The notes under the pieces are model-generated. The model was given only the letters and a program-made list of their open reading frames with translations. It made no database searches and was not told the origin of the DNA. This document shows, piece after piece, positions 36,475 to 44,635 of a DNA stretch of 64,000 nt. The first letter of the stretch is position 1. Each line of letters begins with the position of its first letter. The position numbers and the translations under genes were made by a program. Source of the stretch: Cyclobacteriaceae bacterium (lineage in GTDB: Bacteria; Bacteroidota; Bacteroidia; Cytophagales; Cyclobacteriaceae). The stretch spans positions 124,001-188,000 of the forward strand of contig JAHBTX010000003.1 in assembly GCA_019638395.1 (NCBI GenBank), given 5' to 3'.

Positions 36475-38616
36475 CTACCACCCACCACCACCACCGCCAC
36501 CACCTCCACCACCCGAACTGCCACCACCATCACTTCCACCACTATCAGATGAATCGGAGGGTGCGGAAGATGAGGATGCAATGGTACTCGATAGGTTACT
36601 TGAAAAACTATTGCTGATGGATGAAAATGAAAAGCCATCATTCATGTCGCTGCTATTAAAATAAGAAGGCTGATACGATTTATCCGCGATAGCTTTTTTA
36701 AGAATATCTTCAAATTTGTTTGCCCACTCGTTCTGGCAATCCAATGCTACTGCGTATGGAAGAAATCGTTCAAACAGTTCCAGATTTTTTTCTGGTGGAT
36801 TCAATTTGTCAAATCTTTTTTCTTCGGCTGTAGCCAGGTACATTCTGAAGCCCAGTAACTCGTCTAATAATTTGCGGCCTTGTGCATTATAGGCAGGCAT
36901 AATTTTGTAGAAAATAAATTGCGCGATAAAACCTACACTTAACAATACTGCGGCACTTATTGAAAGAGTTTCGGTAGCGATTGGTGCAATTGTCACAAAA
37001 GCAAAAATTAAGGTTATAAACCAGGCTGTAAACCCCCAGGTGGCAGCCCCCGAGTTTCGTGCAAAAAATCCCTGCGTTTTATTCCGCCCGGAACCATCGG
37101 TTTGGTATTTAGCTGTTAAGTGTTGTTGAAGATTGGAGTGAAGCGATTCGAACATGCGATTGTAACTTCCGTCTGCTTTCAAGTCATAAAGATTCTCAAG
37201 ATTCCAATTGTAAGCTGTTTTTGCATACGTTTTAATGGACGCTGCAGCACTTCCTTTTTTAAACAGGTATGTATTTTTTTTCAGCAGGCTCCCTTCCTTC
37301 TTAACTTGTATGGTAATGGCTTTTTTTACGGCCAAATCCACAAGCGCTGCGCTGAATTGCTCCGTTTTAAATTTCTGGTTATAAATAAATCCGGCTACAG
37401 CCGGTGAGTTAACCGGGGGCTCAAAGCCAGGAACAATCACGCCTTGTTTCGGGTCTCGGCCAAACCTGATCCAGTTGATCAGGTTAATGATAAACATCGT
37501 GAACATAACCAACGCAATTACAGCAAGTGCCCAATTATATTTAAGCAGTTGAATACTGAGAGCCGCATACGAAGGCTGCGAAACGATGCCTGGTTGTATG
37601 GCAGCAGCCACAGTAAGTCCTTCGTAGGATTGCAGGCGTTGTTTGGTAGAAAACCAAATCGTACTATCATTAATAATTTTACTGGTGCAATTTTTTGTGG
37701 TTGAACCTTGTGCACCGGTATAACAAGCATGTTCAAAAATTTCCGAACCTGTTGGGAATATAATTGTACACCGCACACTATCGGCCGTAAACACCCAGCC
37801 ATTACCATTTACATTCCAGTATAACTCGGTTTTGTTTTCGTGAAACTTTAGTTGGTAGGTGGTTCGGTACTGGATTTTATATTCGTACACACCATCTTCC
37901 AGGTATTTCTCTGCTGATCCAATGCGAAGCAAAGCTCCGTTACCGTAGTCGGCTACCATAAAATTTTCGGGTTGTTCGTTTTTATAAACGGCCATTACCT
38001 CGAAGGGTACTTTTGTTTGCAAACCATATTCGTTCACATAGTTGGTAGGGAATGTGCGTTCCAGTCCGCGTTGAATGTCGTTATTGACTTTGTGTTCGCC
38101 TGGGTATAGTTCCAGGTAGGCTTTACTTTGTTCGCCACTACCATTATAAATTTTTATAAACTCATTAACGGTAAGCCAACCATCATTATTAACTTTTACA
38201 TCGCTTGTAAACGAAATGATTCTATCCGTTTGATCAAAAGCCACTAATTTTTTAAACACCTGCCGGGCTAACACTACTTTAAATACGGCTTGCGACAAGG
38301 CTTGCTGGTATGCTTCTTTTCGTGTACCACCTAAGTGAATATCATTGGCATTGTCAACCCAGCGGAATGCTTGTATAATGGGAGTGCGTGCTTCCGACCA
38401 AAGTTGTTTCTCTACGTTTTTGTATTCTGCTTCGAATAATTCCCTTGGTACTTTATTGCGGCTTGAAGCTGCAAATGCAGCCTCCCGAATTAATACTCTC
38501 AGTTCTTCTTGCGAAAGAAATTTTGATGAGGGTTTTGTAAACACAAGGTCTTGTGCGTGTAGCACTACCGAAGACAGCAACAAAACACAAATCAGAATGG
38601 AAATTTTTGACCGCAT
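36475..38616 (-). CDS. DUF2207-family membrane protein with glycine-rich tail
   Basis: 713 residues with a signal peptide (SILICVLLLSSVVLHAQ). A large extracytoplasmic beta-rich region (about 90-350) carries the DUF2207 signature (DVKVNNDGWLTVNEFIKIYN, EYKIQYRTTYQLKF). A transmembrane helix lies at about 365-385 (WALAVIALVMFTMFIINL) and two more at about 530-585. The cytoplasmic part ends in a serine run and then a glycine-rich tail, GGGGGGGGGGGW, encoded by a CAC/CCA-type triplet repeat. DUF2207 proteins are widely encoded next to lemA, as here with an 11-bp gap. Their biochemical role is unknown; a link to envelope stress has been suggested for LemA partners. The glycine tail is common in this family. 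Confidence 0.85.
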   Translation of the reverse strand: MRSKISILICVLLLSSVVLHAQDLVFTKPSSKFLSQEELRVLIREAAFAASSRNKVPRELFEAEYKNVEKQLWSEARTPIIQAFRWVDNANDIHLGGTRKEAYQQALSQAVFKVVLARQVFKKLVAFDQTDRIISFTSDVKVNNDGWLTVNEFIKIYNGSGEQSKAYLELYPGEHKVNNDIQRGLERTFPTNYVNEYGLQTKVPFEVMAVYKNEQPENFMVADYGNGALLRIGSAEKYLEDGVYEYKIQYRTTYQLKFHENKTELYWNVNGNGWVFTADSVRCTIIFPTGSEIFEHACYTGAQGSTTKNCTSKIINDSTIWFSTKQRLQSYEGLTVAAAIQPGIVSQPSYAALSIQLLKYNWALAVIALVMFTMFIINLINWIRFGRDPKQGVIVPGFEPPVNSPAVAGFIYNQKFKTEQFSAALVDLAVKKAITIQVKKEGSLLKKNTYLFKKGSAAASIKTYAKTAYNWNLENLYDLKADGSYNRMFESLHSNLQQHLTAKYQTDGSGRNKTQGFFARNSGAATWGFTAWFITLIFAFVTIAPIATETLSISAAVLLSVGFIAQFIFYKIMPAYNAQGRKLLDELLGFRMYLATAEEKRFDKLNPPEKNLELFERFLPYAVALDCQNEWANKFEDILKKAIADKSYQPSYFNSSDMNDGFSFSSISNSFSSNLSSTIASSSSAPSDSSDSGGSDGGGSSGGGGGGGGGGGW

Positions 38617-38627
38617 ACGATTTGCTT

Positions 38628-39179
38628 TTAAAACTTAATCTGTGGAGCAGTCTTGGCGGCTTCATCTTCTTGAAAGAAAATAGCAGCCTTGAAGCCAAGT
38701 GCATTGGCGACAATGATATTTGGAAATACAATGCGCAACTGATTAAACTCGCGCACGGTACCATTGTAATACCTACGGCTTTGATTAATTTTTTCTTCTA
38801 TACCTCCCAACTCACTTTGTAATTGTAAAAAGTTTTGATTGGCCTGCAACTGTGGATATTGCTCTGTAAGTACTTTCAGGTTAAGCATAGCCTGGCTTAC
38901 ATGTTTGGCGGCCTCCATCTGAGCTTCAGGCGTAAGTGCACTAATGGATTCGTTGCGGGCTTTGATTACATCGGTAAGCGTTTTGTTTTCGTGTCCTGCA
39001 AAACCTTTAACAACTTCTACCAGGTTTGGGATAAGATCGTTGCGTTGTTGCAAATAAGTGCCAATACCACTCCAGCCTTCTTCCGTTAATACTTTTGATT
39101 TTGCCAGGCGGTTATAAATAGAAATTAAAAAGAAGGCTAGTGCCAGAATAACAACGAGGGTAATAATAGTTGCGATCAT
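38628..39179 (-). CDS. lemA: LemA-family membrane protein
   Basis: At 183 residues it is the normal length. A single N-terminal transmembrane helix (IATIITLVVILALAFFLI) is followed by the LemA signature (YNRLAKSKVLTEEGWSGIG, LQQRNDLIPNLVEVVKGFAGHE) and a long helical domain ending in SRRYYNGTVREFNQ and FPNIIVANALGF. LemA proteins form a four-helix coiled domain exposed outside the inner membrane; their function is not settled. It pairs with the DUF2207 gene directly downstream. Upstream lie two lipoprotein genes and a response-regulator gene with short gaps, so it may belong to a longer regulated transcript. Confidence 0.92.
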   Translation of the reverse strand: MIATIITLVVILALAFFLISIYNRLAKSKVLTEEGWSGIGTYLQQRNDLIPNLVEVVKGFAGHENKTLTDVIKARNESISALTPEAQMEAAKHVSQAMLNLKVLTEQYPQLQANQNFLQLQSELGGIEEKINQSRRYYNGTVREFNQLRIVFPNIIVANALGFKAAIFFQEDEAAKTAPQIKF

Positions 39180-39224
39180 GAGGTTGAGGTTAGGTTTGAA
39201 TATTAGCTACAGAAGTATTTCGAA

Positions 39225-40061
39225 TCACTTTATAAGTTTCGGCTTTATAAATTTTTCATAATAGCCTTTGTTGGCCGTGTAAAAAACATCGTAATCGGCT
39301 TCCTCATTCAGCGGTTCTGCGGTTTGATAAATATATTCATTACCGTTCGATTGAAAGGAATCGGCATGTGCATACTCCAGGAACAACTCTTCATTTCGTG
39401 CAGCTTTGGCTAGCGAAATAAAATCTTTATCATTCAAATTGCCCGATACAATAACTTCATCGCTTGATACTCCGGCTGACATAATTACACCGCAATCGGG
39501 ACAAGCTCTGCCAACGCCTCGTTTATATCGTTGATACGCCATATCAATTGATACATCGGAATCTTCGTAAAAGGCTATCAAATCGTTGTCAAACAGATAT
39601 AAGGTTGTAATTTTTTCAAAACGACTGGGGTCACCTAATTCATAACTGTACTCGCGCCAAACAGCTTTAAGTTCCTGGGCATCGTTGTAAAACAAAGTTA
39701 TCGTTGCCGTAGTAGATGTATTAATTGTTTCGTCTGCCGTTTCTTCTGTTCCCGGCATAGTATAATTTTTAGAAATAGTATTAAACGCTGTTGTGTCGTA
39801 TTGTTCAATTAGAGGTTTTAACAATTCCCAGATTTTTACTTCGCCTTCGTTTTCAGTCAGCGGCTCTGTAGAAATACCATAAAAATTCTGAACAATGGTT
39901 TTGGTTTCGATTTCAAGAGGAGGTGTGTCAGTGCCTGGTGTTTCAGTCGTTAACTTTGTTGTTGAATCAACCGAAACGCTGTCTATGTATGATTGTTGCT
40001 CTAACTTGCCACCACAACCTATCAGTAGTATTGAAATATAGAGTAGTTTTCTAGGGGTCAT
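39225..40061 (-). CDS. Lipoprotein of unknown function
   Basis: 278 residues. The signal KLLYISILLIGC gives a lipobox cysteine at about 16. The mature N-terminus is a Thr/Ser/Asp-rich linker (about 17-60), followed by an alpha/beta domain with TLYLFDNDLIAFYEDSD and an unusual CPDCGV pair at about 190. I do not recognise a family. The strand pattern (TLFYNDAQELKAVWREY) resembles the neighbour at 40083-40847 (IKWYFNKSLYPIYVHY), so the two may be remote paralogues. The gene lies 21 bp after that neighbour and 45 bp before lemA, in line with an envelope-related operon. The CxxC pair could bind metal or be redox active; this is not shown. Confidence 0.65.
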   Translation of the reverse strand: MTPRKLLYISILLIGCGGKLEQQSYIDSVSVDSTTKLTTETPGTDTPPLEIETKTIVQNFYGISTEPLTENEGEVKIWELLKPLIEQYDTTAFNTISKNYTMPGTEETADETINTSTTATITLFYNDAQELKAVWREYSYELGDPSRFEKITTLYLFDNDLIAFYEDSDVSIDMAYQRYKRGVGRACPDCGVIMSAGVSSDEVIVSGNLNDKDFISLAKAARNEELFLEYAHADSFQSNGNEYIYQTAEPLNEEADYDVFYTANKGYYEKFIKPKLIK

Positions 40062-40082
40062 TCGGAATGGTTGTTTTGTTGT

Positions 40083-40847
40083 TTACTTCCGAAATTTGTT
40101 ATACACGGCTTTGGGAATTGTTACATAGGTGTAATCAACTAAATCAGCATGCTTAGGTTCCCGAATCTCAATCGAATAAACTTCTTCATCTCTGGTAATA
40201 AGTTCTTCCTTATCTAATGTGGTTTTAAGTAAACTCAAATTTGAATCGTGTTCATCGCTAATTCCTTTTAAGTCCTCATCGGTTAAGGGCTCAATAGATT
40301 TTACTTCTTTCCAATATTCCGACCAATTCAGGGTTATTCCGCCAGACATCTTATCCCACTTTGTGAATTTACGACTACTATCAGGACCATAAAGCCGGGC
40401 TTCTTTTTTAAGGGCAGAAATTTTCTCGTTCGAAATAATATACTCGGTTACTTCAGGTTGGTCAAGAGAGCCACTTTCGAAGATGTAGTGCACGTAAATA
40501 GGATAAAGCGATTTGTTGAAGTACCATTTAATGGTCTTTTTTTGATCTTGTCCTTCGTATTCATCATAATAATCTTCCAACTCAACTTTATAAAACAGAC
40601 TGGTATCACTGATTAGTTGGTATAAGCGATCAAATTTCGCATCAACCAGATTCTTTAACACATTAGCAGTTGAATCGGTAACAATAATGGGTTCTGGTTT
40701 GGGAAGCGGTTCTATCACTTCTGCAACAACATCCTCGGCTGCAATAATAGAATCAACCTTCAACGTATCTTGTACCAATGTTTCGGTTGAGTGTTTTGCT
40801 GTACATCCGAAAATACATAGTTGCGTTAAGCCCGAAATTAATCTCAT
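40083..40847 (-). CDS. Lipoprotein of unknown function, coupled to a response regulator
   Basis: 254 residues. A short signal ends in CIFGC, making a lipobox cysteine at 15 likely. An acidic/proline linker (EPLPKPEPIIV) leads to a domain with KKTIKWYFNKSLYPIYVHYIF. No family is recognised. The ATG overlaps the stop codon of the response-regulator gene as ATGA (40844-40847), so translation is coupled and the two belong to one transcript. That link makes it a good candidate for a signalling-related envelope lipoprotein, perhaps a modulator of the TPR kinase encoded upstream. This is inference from position only. Confidence 0.65.
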   Translation of the reverse strand: MRLISGLTQLCIFGCTAKHSTETLVQDTLKVDSIIAAEDVVAEVIEPLPKPEPIIVTDSTANVLKNLVDAKFDRLYQLISDTSLFYKVELEDYYDEYEGQDQKKTIKWYFNKSLYPIYVHYIFESGSLDQPEVTEYIISNEKISALKKEARLYGPDSSRKFTKWDKMSGGITLNWSEYWKEVKSIEPLTDEDLKGISDEHDSNLSLLKTTLDKEELITRDEEVYSIEIREPKHADLVDYTYVTIPKAVYNKFRK

Positions 40848-41470
40848 ACCAGTTTTTCATTAATAGCCTTACTAACTGCTTCGGTCTGCGAATGCACTTG
40901 TAATTTTTCGTAGATCTTTTTAATGTGCGTGCGTACGGTGTCAATGCTGATGTTAAACTGAGCGGCAATCATTTTATAGCTGTTACCGGTACTCAACACA
41001 GTAAGAATCTCCCGCTCACGAACTGTCAAGTCATACGGATTTTCAGAAGGCCGTTGCATACTATTTATTACCATGCGGGCGATACTTGGGCTCATGGGTG
41101 CGCCACCTTCTAATACTTCCTTAATCGAATCAAATAATCTGGATGAGATATGTTTTTTCAACAAGTAACCGGATGCACCAGCCTTGATTGCCTCCAGTAC
41201 ATGAATGTTGTCATCAAAAACAGTTAACATGATTACCGGCAGGTAGGTATTGAAGCTCCTGATTTCGCGCACGGCTTCAATACCGGTTCGGCCAGGCATA
41301 TCAATATCCATTAATATAACATCGGGCTTAAGCTGATGGATATGGTTTTTGGCCTGCAGCACATGCGGATACGCACCGACCAGCGCAAGTTCAGCGTTGA
41401 GTGTAACAAGACTGCTCAGGCTTTCGCGCAGCAAGTCGTTGTCTTCAAATACAAGAATGTTAATAGGCAT
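40844..41470 (-). CDS. NarL/LuxR-family response regulator (second copy)
   Basis: 208 residues with phospho-acceptor Asp55 in ILMDIDMPG, receiver motifs MLTVFDD and GYLLKKH, and a LuxR-type HTH with LTVREREILTVLSTG and ISIDTVRTHIKKIYEKLQV. It is the same length as the regulator at 13159-13785 and aligns with it without gaps as far as I can see. Its partner is the TPR kinase 46 bp upstream. Unlike the first copy, the next gene downstream is a lipoprotein gene overlapping by four bases, and lemA/DUF2207 follow. The recognition helices differ by only one or two residues between the copies, so both regulators may bind related sites. Confidence 0.93.
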   Translation of the reverse strand: MPINILVFEDNDLLRESLSSLVTLNAELALVGAYPHVLQAKNHIHQLKPDVILMDIDMPGRTGIEAVREIRSFNTYLPVIMLTVFDDNIHVLEAIKAGASGYLLKKHISSRLFDSIKEVLEGGAPMSPSIARMVINSMQRPSENPYDLTVREREILTVLSTGNSYKMIAAQFNISIDTVRTHIKKIYEKLQVHSQTEAVSKAINEKLV

Positions 41471-41516
41471 CTGACATCAAATTAAAGTAGTTGCCGGTTT
41501 TGTTTCTATACCCTAA

Positions 41517-43520
41517 TCATGTGATGGGTATTTCAATTGCGATAGAGGTGCCTTTGCCGGGTTCTGTTAGTTGTGTCCACTTACCCTTAATAGCCTGGGC
41601 CCGCGCTGCCATGTTTTTTAATCCATTGCCGGTGGTGTTAACGCTGGCATCGAAACCTTTGCCATTGTCTTGTACTTGCATGTGCAGCATGCCGGTAGCA
41701 TAATTCAACCTAATAAATACCTGAGTTGCTTCGCTGTACTTGGCAATGTTGTTAATGGCTTCTTTAAAAATCAGAAAGAGACTTTTACGTTTTTCTACAT
41801 CCAACCGGATTTCATTTACGGAGTTATCGTATGCAAATTCATACTGTATGTTTTTGGGTTCCAGCATTTCGCCCGCAAACTCTTTCATCTTAGCCAGCAT
41901 TTGTTCAACAGAATCATTCACCGGATTAATAGACCAAACCAGATCACTCATGGTTTCCATCATGCGGCTGGAGTAGGAAGAAATTTTTTGAAGATGGCCG
42001 GTGTTATCGTTTTGCTGCATCGCCAGCTTGCTCATAATATTTATGCTGGAAAGGGTAGAGCCAATATCATCGTGTAGATCGCGTGCAATATTTTGGCGCA
42101 TGTTCTCCAATTCAGCCTGGCGCTTAATGCGATTCATTACGCGATAGCGGTTTACCAATAGAGTTGCGATTACAATAACTGATATCATAGCAATCACAAT
42201 CAGCGTGATGTTGGTTTTTTGTTGCTTCAATTGCAGGGCTTGCAATTGCTGATCTTTTTGCAACAAAACAATTTGTTGTTCTTTTTTATCGCTGTTGTAG
42301 CGTTCTTCTAATTCCTTTATTTGCAGCAGCACTATATTTCCCTCTACGCTATCGCTCAATGCTTCGTGCTTTTGCATGTAGTAGAAAGCCTTTTCGAAGT
42401 TTTTATTCGCAGCATAATACTCACTCAAGTGCGCATATTCGTTGGCTTGTTGCTGGCGGTCGCCTGTGCGAATAAAAGTGTTGAGTCCATTGAGCAGTTC
42501 CAGCTCTGTACTTTGTTTACTTTTCTCAAGTAGTTCTAACCCAATCTTTTCGGACCTTGTTCTTTTAAAGGTGGCACTATCTCCAAGTTGTAGTGAAAGG
42601 TCCATACTTTGTTCGAAGTTTTCGCGGGCTTTATCCAATTCATTCATTCGTTTAAAAAGCAAACCTGATTGGTGCAATATTCGGGCTACTTCGGTGGATA
42701 TCTTTAAGTTTCGAGCCATAGCCAAAGCTTCAGTATAGTATGCTTCCGCTTTTTTATACTGCTTCAGGTCTTTGTGTGCATCGCCCAGACCGGAGGTGGA
42801 AATTATCACGCCTCGTTTGTCACCTAGTTTTATTTTCAAAGCAAGCGATTCCTCATAATATTTTTTTGCAGTTGCAGGCTGCTTCAAAAAAAGAAAATCA
42901 TTGCCCAAACTATGCAGACAAAAGGATTGACCTCGCGGTACATTCAAACTTTCAAATAATCTTAGGCTGTTGATATGCGCATCGGCAGCCTTCTGGTAAT
43001 CGCCCATGCTGAGATACAGGTTACCTAAATTCAGAAACTGCCCAGCCCGGTTTTCATCAACCTTTGTGTAGATAGTAAGATTTTCCTGCATGTAGGGTAG
43101 CGCCTTTTTGTATTCGCCCATGTTTTTATAAAATAGGCTAGCCGATTGATTGAAGTTAAACCTCATTTTCACATTGGCCGGATGTTTTTGGACAAGGCTT
43201 TCTGAAAGTTGTAAATAGTATATTGAACTATCGGGTAATCCCGCTTCACGATAGATAGTTGTTAAGTAGTTATAACAACCGCTAAGCCAACGATCCTGGT
43301 TAGTTGCTTTTGCCAAGGCTACGGTTTGAAATGCGTACTTTTTAGCTTTTTGTAAATCTAACCGCAGGTACTCATTGGTTATTCCAGTTAAAGCTGTTAA
43401 CTCAATCGTATCGTGTTTTTGAAGCGCAACTATTTGTTGCAGGCTATCTATAATGCGATTCTGCGCAGAAAGCGAAAAAACCATGCTAAGTAATCCTAAT
43501 CCGAAAGCAATCCTTTTCAT
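41517..43520 (-). CDS. TPR-repeat sensor histidine kinase (second copy)
   Basis: 667 residues: signal peptide (FGLGLLSMVFSLSAQ), periplasmic TPR array (about 20-400, e.g. LNLGNLYLSMGDYQKAADAH), a glutamine-rich coiled-coil (about 405-440), one transmembrane helix (ITLIVIAMISVIVIATLLV, about 440-462), HisKA_3 with His483 in ARDLHDDIGSTLS, and HATPase with FKEAINNIAKYS and QDNGKGFD. The phospho-acceptor is at the same residue number as in the copy at 13833-15842, so the architecture has been kept since the duplication. TPR sequences have diverged more than the kinase core, suggesting different ligands. Its partner regulator lies directly downstream. A 227-bp gap upstream shows nothing recognisable. 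Confidence 0.93.
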   Translation of the reverse strand: MKRIAFGLGLLSMVFSLSAQNRIIDSLQQIVALQKHDTIELTALTGITNEYLRLDLQKAKKYAFQTVALAKATNQDRWLSGCYNYLTTIYREAGLPDSSIYYLQLSESLVQKHPANVKMRFNFNQSASLFYKNMGEYKKALPYMQENLTIYTKVDENRAGQFLNLGNLYLSMGDYQKAADAHINSLRLFESLNVPRGQSFCLHSLGNDFLFLKQPATAKKYYEESLALKIKLGDKRGVIISTSGLGDAHKDLKQYKKAEAYYTEALAMARNLKISTEVARILHQSGLLFKRMNELDKARENFEQSMDLSLQLGDSATFKRTRSEKIGLELLEKSKQSTELELLNGLNTFIRTGDRQQQANEYAHLSEYYAANKNFEKAFYYMQKHEALSDSVEGNIVLLQIKELEERYNSDKKEQQIVLLQKDQQLQALQLKQQKTNITLIVIAMISVIVIATLLVNRYRVMNRIKRQAELENMRQNIARDLHDDIGSTLSSINIMSKLAMQQNDNTGHLQKISSYSSRMMETMSDLVWSINPVNDSVEQMLAKMKEFAGEMLEPKNIQYEFAYDNSVNEIRLDVEKRKSLFLIFKEAINNIAKYSEATQVFIRLNYATGMLHMQVQDNGKGFDASVNTTGNGLKNMAARAQAIKGKWTQLTEPGKGTSIAIEIPIT

Positions 43521-43747
43521 TACGCAGTTTCCTATGTTAAGCAGCTTTTATAAAGATATTTTGGCAGAATCCACCCGCCACACCTGATCATCAAATTTAG
43601 GAGGAAGAGTAAAAACATCACTTTATTCAGAAAAGGTAATACATGCTTCACGTTATTAAATCCACCCACAACAATTTTTTTTCAGCTAAGGGAAACCAGA
43701 TGTAGTTTGAGCACTATCCAAATGCCGCACTTCAATATAAGAATGAG

Positions 43748-44589
43748 TTATCGCTTCAGGTTTAAAAAGCCGGTAACGGGTTTGCTGTCGCTCTTAAATT
43801 CAATTCTGTAAAAGTAAGTCCCTATAGGCAACTCGTTGCCATTGTTATCTTTTCCCCGAAAGGCACGATCATCGTTGTTATAATTAGTCGTTTCAAAAAC
43901 AAGATCGCCCCATCGGTTGTAAATGCTAACCGTGTTTTCACCCAAACCAATATTGTCAATTCTCAGGTACTCATTCTTTAAATCATTGTTTGGTGATACT
44001 GCATTGTAAACAGTAACCTGCGCTCCGGTAAGTGATACGTTGTCAAGTCCGCCACCATCTGCATCAACCGTGCTATATTCACCATTAATGGCGAGTTCAG
44101 TCAAACTGCCTAGTACGGTTTGTATTTGAGCTGCCGTTGCCAACGGGCCGGTAGTAGAGGTTACTCGCCACGCAGCTGTTTCATCTAATCGAAATGAATA
44201 TGAACTCCACCCGGGAGCAATTGCAGGTAATGTAAATTCTGGTGTAAGGAGTTTTACCAATGTTAATCCACCACCGGTAAGTCGCACACCGGCCGTGCTG
44301 CTATTGGGTGTAACCGAAACCTGTAAATCAAACTGTAAGGTTCCACCATAATAAATTGATTTGTTGCCCAGGAATTTTGTTGGACCACATAGAAAGTTGC
44401 GGTTCCCAACACACCATCAAACACCTGTATAAATCCTCTAGGATTTCCGCCTGTGGATTGATAGGCGGGTGTGCTGCTGGTGTTGCTATCTAATGCAGTC
44501 CATCCATCGGCATCGGTATCGAACGTGCTTTGTTGGCTAATACCTTTAAGCGAAAACAAGAAACAAGTAAATACTAAAAAGCCCTTCAT
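43748..44589 (-). pseudogene. T9SS type-B laminin-B-like protein, interrupted by a frameshift
   Basis: Two overlapping frames make one gene. The first, from ATG 44589, has a signal peptide (VFTCFLFSLKGISQ) and STFDTDADGW plus GGNPRGF, then ends out of frame. The second carries KFLGNKSIYYGGTLQFDL, the rest of the laminin-B-like domain (DETAAWRV, LDNVSL), and a gliding-type sorting domain (YNAVSPNNDLKNEY, YNRWGDLVFETTNY, final LNLKR). Adding one C at about 44382-44383 (minus strand CCAACAAAATT) restores VVPTKFLGNK, matching the relatives. The repaired protein would be about 280 residues, the shortest of its group: one laminin-B-like domain joined straight to the sorting domain. It is the last gene of the 43.7-49.1 kb operon. 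A real mutation or a sequencing error are both possible. Confidence 0.8.
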
Positions 44590-44635
44590 GCTATTTTAAC
44601 AGAATGGCTAAGGTAATCAATCAATCCTGTTTGCG

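Noticed and set aside
36478-36550. CAC/CCA triplet run as a possible regulatory microsatellite
   Set aside because: It encodes the glycine-rich tail of the DUF2207 protein, which is a usual feature of that family.
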